Source of the DNA: Hysterangium stoloniferum
Taxonomy: Eukaryota; Basidiomycota; Agaricomycetes; Hysterangiales; Hysterangiaceae
Direction: 5' to 3'
DNA: 64,000 nt
Assembly (NCBI GenBank): GCA_015178975.1
Contig: WHVD01000017.1
Span: forward strand, 971,153 to 1,035,152
The position numbers and the translations under genes are program-made. How positions within the stretch are numbered: the stretch's first letter is position 1; every line of letters begins with the position of its first letter. A model generated the notes under the pieces. That model was given only the letters and a program-made list of their open reading frames with translations, was not told where the DNA came from and did not search any database. Shown piece after piece: positions 59,595-64,000 of this stretch.

Positions 59595-60209
59595 TTGTCC
59601 CTGCGCAAGGAAAGTAAGAGGCCTCGAATCCAATACCCTCGTCCCAGTCGTCTGATGAAGGAGGATACTACAATCCTTTATCGAAAACGGGATCCTCCCA
59701 GTGGTTACTCTAGCATAGGAGTTGCAGCGCTCCATGTTTTCGGTCATGTAGGAACTCCCGATTCACCCAAACGCGTTAAAATTCGAATGGACACGGGAGC
59801 GGATCTTTCCCTTATATCGGAGGAATTCTACAAGGAACTGCAGGGCATGTATAAGTTGAAACAAGGACTCAAATTACGTCTAATTCAGCTCACGGGTAAC
59901 GCTAAGGTTATCGGATATGTTAATGTCCCCATTTACCTGGAGGACGACAGTGGAACGTTACTGAAGTTCGCGGCTGAAACTTATGTCGTTAGAGGAATGA
60001 CGGTGCCAATTCTTTTGGGAGAAGACTTCCATATTAATTATGAAATTGGTACTCTAAGAGATCAGCCGCTGGGATCTAGACTTATTCTCCCGGGAAGCAA
60101 GAGAAGGAGTCATCCAAACTCACCTCTCTCCCCGATAAAGGTGTGCATACTGAAAGAGTCGCGCGAGCCTTGGAGGATTGCACTATCGATCCAGAGTCAG
60201 CCAGACTAG
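59595..60209 (+). pseudogene. Gypsy C2 protease region
   Basis: Retroviral-type aspartic protease with MDTGADLSLISEEF as the active-site strand and VPILLGEDFHINYEIG as the second conserved block (I-L-G). In frame with gag beyond the TGA at 59571. The native frame is lost near 60135; the tail of this frame is shadow, and the pol reading continues in another frame as GVHTERVARALEDC. Confidence 0.8.
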
Positions 60210-62362
60210 TGCCTATTTTTGTTGAAGATCTAAAGGGCGAGGAATGGATTGTTGAAGGAATCGTACTGCAAAACGAGGACGGTTCTATATTAGCCACACC
60301 AATCACGGCAATTTCAAGGAATAGTGCGGCAGTACCTTTAGCCAACCCATCACTAACCCCTAAGACTATCCGACGAGGGGAGACAATAGGGATAATTCAT
60401 GACCCTGCTCGTTGGGCTCACAAGCCCAGGTCACTCGAGGAGAAAAGTTTAATGGTAGCAGGCGCGACCAAGATCGCACACCTTATTGAAAGTCTCTCTC
60501 AACTTGAGGAGGACCGTCAAGTCGCCTCAGAAAGACCTAAGCCACCTGTTGAACCAGAGATTGCAGACGATTTCGAACCGCCTGGTCCTAAGACGGCTGC
60601 AGTGGCTGATAATGAGGAATTTGCCTCAGAGGATCTTCACAAGTTAGTCAATTTGGGACCGGATATACCAACGGAGGTCCTGCCACGTCTCAGATCAGTT
60701 TTGACGGAGAACGTTAAGGCTTTCGGAGTCGACGGACGGTTAGGGCAAGTGGAATGTAGAGTCCCTGTCCCCTTGAAAGAGGGCACTCAGCCCATATCCA
60801 TGCCTATGTTCCCCTCGTCCCCTGCCAATAGGAGAGTTATAGACGAGCAAATGGATACCTGGTTCGAACAGGGTGTCATTGAGCCATCTAAAAGCCCCTG
60901 GGGAGCGCCAGCCTTTGTAGTATATCACAATGGTAAACCGCGGGTGGTCATCGACTATCGGAAACTTAACCATCTCACTGTTCCAGATGAATTCCCTTTA
61001 CCACGTCAATCGGAGATTATGCAAGCGCTGTCGGGGTCAAATGTTCTTTCTTCTTTCGATGCGCTGGCCGGGTTTACTCAATTAGAAATGTTGGAGGACG
61101 ATAAGCCCAAAACAGCCTTTAGATCCCATAGAGGGCTGTGGCAATTTAAAAGGATGCCATTTGAGCTCAGAAACGGCCCTCTACATTTCAGCGCGTCATG
61201 CAAACGGTTCTAGCACCCTACTTGTGGATTTTTTGTTTAGTCTACATCGATGACATAGTCATATTCTCTAAGAACTGGGATGATCATTTGCTTCACCTGA
61301 ATGAGGTGCTTGGCGCTATCGCTTCGGCCGGTATTACTCTCTCTCCCAAGAAATGTTTTATCGGATATAATTCGATATTGTTATTGGGTCATAAAGTATC
61401 TAGGCTGGGTTTTTCAACCCACCAAGAAAAGGTTCGCGCTATATTGGAATTGGCCCCACCCACTAAGGTTTCTGATCTACAACGGTTTCTTGGAATGGTC
61501 CTTTACTTTTCAGCATATATACCATTTTATTCATGGATGGTGTCCCCTTTATTCTCGCTCCTAAAAAAGGGAACACCTTGGACGTGGACTGCCGAGCATG
61601 TCCGAGCTTATGAGGATGTTAAAACCACATTAGGATCAGCTCCAGTGTTGGGACATCCAGTTAGTGGGATGCCCTACTGATTGTATACGGACGCTTCAGA
61701 TTTTGCCTTGGGTTGTTGCCTCCAACAAGTCCAGAAGATGGCTTTAGGAGATTTAGTGGATACAAAAATCTACGCCCAAGCCAAATTGGCTTTTGACCGT
61801 GCGCAGGACGTGCCATCGGTACAAAACCAAACAGCCCGAGATTGAGTGGTCGGATTCGTGGGGATCCACTTTTGAGGTGACCGAAGTTACTGTTGAACGA
61901 GTCATTGCATATTGGAGTCGCACGCTGAAAAGCACGGAGCGTAACTATTCTGCTACTGAACGGGAAGCATTAGCAGCAAAGGAGGGACTGGTCCACTTTC
62001 AACCTTTCATTGAAGGTGAACATGTCCTGCTCATTACGGACCATGCAGCTCTGCAATGGGCTAGATCTTACGAGAACACTAATCGTCGACTAGCCGCATG
62101 GGGGGCGATATACGCTGCATTTCCAGGTCTCGAGATTTTGCATCGAGCAGGGAGAGTTCACAGCAACGTGGATCCACTGTCCAGACTCCCTCGGGTACCA
62201 GCCTTCGTGAGCCCTATTAGAGATGATTTGCAGGCTATCACCTCGACTTCTCTGGACAAGAATACTGAGGAAAAACTATGGAAAGACGAACCCGCTAAGA
62301 AGGCGGTCTTCTCTACCATACTCGATTCTATGGAGCCTTTTGGAGTAACTCAAAAGGTCTGA
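60143..62362 (+). pseudogene. Gypsy C2 reverse transcriptase and RNase H (frame-broken)
   Basis: Frame 60143-61213 holds the start of the reverse transcriptase (FEQGVIEPSKSPWGAPAFVV, KPRVVIDYRKLN, SSFDALAGFTQLEM, TAFRSHRGLWQFKRMPF). A one-base change near 61185 shifts to 61198-61680 with the catalytic LVYIDDIVIFS and LQRFLGMVLYF. A TGA at 61678-61680 stands at the expected Arg of PYRLYTDASD (CGA to TGA). RNase H is completed in another frame, 61793-62362, with YSATEREALAAKEGLVHF and LLITDHAALQWA, and ends at another TGA. Confidence 0.9.
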
Positions 62363-62425
62363 CGGTCAGAATGGGATACTCATAACGCAATAAGGAATGA
62401 CCAGGAAGACGAGTCCGACTTCGCA

Positions 62426-63771
62426 TTGCGTCATCCTCAGCTACTAATCAGCATCGAGGAGGGATATATAAAGAAATTTCTAGAGGGTTATTCAAAGGAC
62501 CCGGTTTTCAGGAATCTCTATGCTTTAGATACCCCTTCACCCAACGCAGTTGTTACTCCTTCTCACTACTTCGTGGGAGCAAACCGACTCCTGTACTTTC
62601 GCGACTCGGACTGGAAAAGTCGAGTCTGTGTACCCAGAACCATGATTAACTCGATTCTAAGGTTGGTGCATGATAACCCTTTTGAGGGAGCACACGCTGG
62701 AGGCCAGCAGTTGTTCAACCTGATGAAAGACCGGTTCTTTTGGCCGAGAATGCTACAAGATTGCGTGTCGTACGCGCGTACCTGCGATATCTGCCAAAAA
62801 ACCAAAGTCGATCGCACCGCTCGTCAAGGAGCCCTCAGACCGGCTGACGTACCTTTTAGGCCATTCGAGGTAGTTTCTATGGACTTGATCACTGGACTAC
62901 CCGATTCAGGAAAGGATTCGTATTCCGCAGTCTTCGTTGCCGTTGATAAATTGACGCGCTACGCTATTACAATACCTACCTTTTCGAACCTTACCGCTGA
63001 AGGATTCACACGAATATTTGTCAAACAGGTAGCAAGCCCCTTCGGACTGCCCTCTCGAATAATCTGTGACCGGGATAAGAGATGGACCTGCAGGTTTTGG
63101 CGGGAAAGTCTGTAAGATCTATGGTACCACCCTTGCGGTATCTTCGGCTCATCATCCTCAAACGGATGGGCAAACGGAGAATATGAATGCGACCATAGAA
63201 CAGATGCTTCGAGCCTATTGTGCCTCTGCTAAAGAAAGCTGGTCCCAGTGGATTGAGGTAGTTGTTCACGCATACAACTCGACTGTTCACAGTTCACAAA
63301 CTACGCCCCGCCTTCTTATTAATGGGATACCTCCCAAGAGGAATGTCTCGAGTTCTAGGAGGTGACGAGCCCCTAGTTCCTAGAGAACTATCAGACAGCC
63401 CTATGGCCGACCAATGGATCCTCGAGCTAGAAAATCATCGGCAGATGGCGCGGGATTCCATCGCTCGAGCCCAAGAGATTCAAGCACGAGCGTATAACAA
63501 GAAGCAAAGACCTGTAGAAGATATCTCTGAGGGAGACTTTGTATTGGTGAACCCCCACTCCCTCGAACTGGTGGAAGTCAAGGGAACGGGGAAGAAACTG
63601 ATACAAAGACGGATTGGACCATTCGAGGTCCTTGAGAAATTGAACTCTCAAGTATTTAGGCTTAAGATTCCCCCGGAGTATCCTATGCATCCAGTCATTA
63701 ATCGGGATCATCTGCGGAAATATCAACCCTCTCCTTCCAAGCTAGGTCCGAGACCCAACTTGAGAACCTAA
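62426..63771 (+). pseudogene. Gypsy C2 integrase (frame-broken)
   Basis: In the frame of 62426-63115: the zinc-binding HHCC region (HDNPFEGAHAGGQQLFNLM, CDICQKTKVDR) and the first core Asp in VVSMDLITGLPDS. A frame change near 63075 leads to 63066-63365, with AHHPQTDGQTENMNATIEQM including the catalytic Glu. A second change near 63270 leads to 63262-63771, with the GPY/F region RRIGPFEVLEKLNSQVFRLK. Confidence 0.9.
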
Positions 63772-63776
63772 GAGAG

Positions 63777-63962
63777 TTGAAATCAGATCACGAAGAATAT
63801 GAAGTCGAAGCTATTGTTGGACATAGGAAACAGCGAAATCGTCTGCTATTTAGGGTGCGCTGGAAAGGTTATGGACCCGAGGAGGATTCGTGGTTAAGCA
63901 GCACTGACCTTAGAAACGCTCCGGCACTTTTGAGGGCATACAAGGCGCTGTTCAACATTTAA
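63777..63962 (+). CDS. Chromodomain at the C-terminus of the gypsy C2 integrase
   Basis: YEVEAIVGHRKQRNRLLFRV followed by RWKGYGPEEDSWL is a chromodomain with its aromatic residues (Y, W and the second W). In chromoviruses this module directs integration to methylated-histone heterochromatin. A one-base frame change separates it from the preceding integrase reading; it is part of the polyprotein and not a gene of its own. Confidence 0.85.
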   Translation: MKSDHEEYEVEAIVGHRKQRNRLLFRVRWKGYGPEEDSWLSSTDLRNAPALLRAYKALFNI

Positions 63963-64000
63963 CGGGATATATGCGCTCAAGGAATCATCTATTCCCTCTC

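Larger units (their letters stand above)
55919..64000 (+). mobile_element. Gypsy C2, chromodomain (chromovirus-type) element, 3' end outside the window
   Basis: 5' LTR (55919-56557), leader, gag (56634-59573), protease, reverse transcriptase, RNase H, integrase and a C-terminal chromodomain ending at 63962. The 3' LTR is not reached. Inserted into the protease region of C1. It retains many CpGs, in contrast to C1, so it is younger, but several frame changes and TGA codons make this copy defective. Confidence 0.92.

Overview
The window looks like a piece of an agaricomycete (mushroom-forming basidiomycete) genome. The signs are genes cut by many ~50-nt introns, a seven-helix membrane protein and a small divergent kinase of kinds common in that group, and dense Ty1/copia and chromodomain Ty3/gypsy retroelements. 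No prokaryotic features are present. Exon boundaries are my own splice reconstructions from GT/GC-AG sites, phase and family similarity; no alignment or RNA evidence was available.

1-15 kb is a gene-bearing region: a seven-TM protein (903-2330, +), an extended SDR/NAD-dependent reductase (3554-4676, +), a doubtful coiled-coil/proline-rich gene (5044-6240, -), cytosolic arginyl-tRNA synthetase (7719-10129, +, 11 exons), an alpha/beta hydrolase (10515-11559, +) and a type II membrane GH47 alpha-mannosidase (12469-14722, +, 9 exons).

15-37 kb is dominated by a segmental duplication. Copy 1 (about 15490-18850) holds a head-to-head pair: a 526-aa protein with a PD-(D/E)XK-nuclease-like core (-) and a ~255-aa protein-kinase-like gene (+) across a ~300-bp shared upstream region. 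Copy 2 (22749-36804) has the same pair, but its nuclease gene is broken by two copia elements (22770-28936 and 30300-34866, each with a 5-bp target-site duplication) and by small indels, while its kinase gene is largely open. A third nuclease fragment lies near 19.5 kb. Between the copies are a copia-type gag remnant and an LTR.

37-47 kb is a nest of transposons. A decayed gypsy-type element (LTR 38475-39278, gag from 39312) is interrupted by two solo LTRs of its own family. One of these is split by a 4.7-kb CACTA-like foldback element with ~650-bp inverted arms and long arrays of a 10-bp motif, and that element carries another solo LTR. 47-51 kb is a decayed DUF2235-type hydrolase pseudogene with a solo LTR in it. 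51.6-52.2 kb holds two inverted copies of a Tc1/mariner transposase N-terminus. 52.2-64 kb holds two related gypsy elements: a decayed one, and a better preserved chromodomain element inserted into its protease region and running off the window.

Themes: premature stops in the retroelements fall largely at positions where CGA (Arg) became TGA, and the older copies are poor in CpG, which suggests 5-methylcytosine deamination. Both copia elements carry a primer-binding site matching the anticodon region of initiator-Met tRNA (half-tRNA priming). The observations I would follow first are the duplicated nuclease-like/kinase pair and the decamer-filled CACTA-like foldback.
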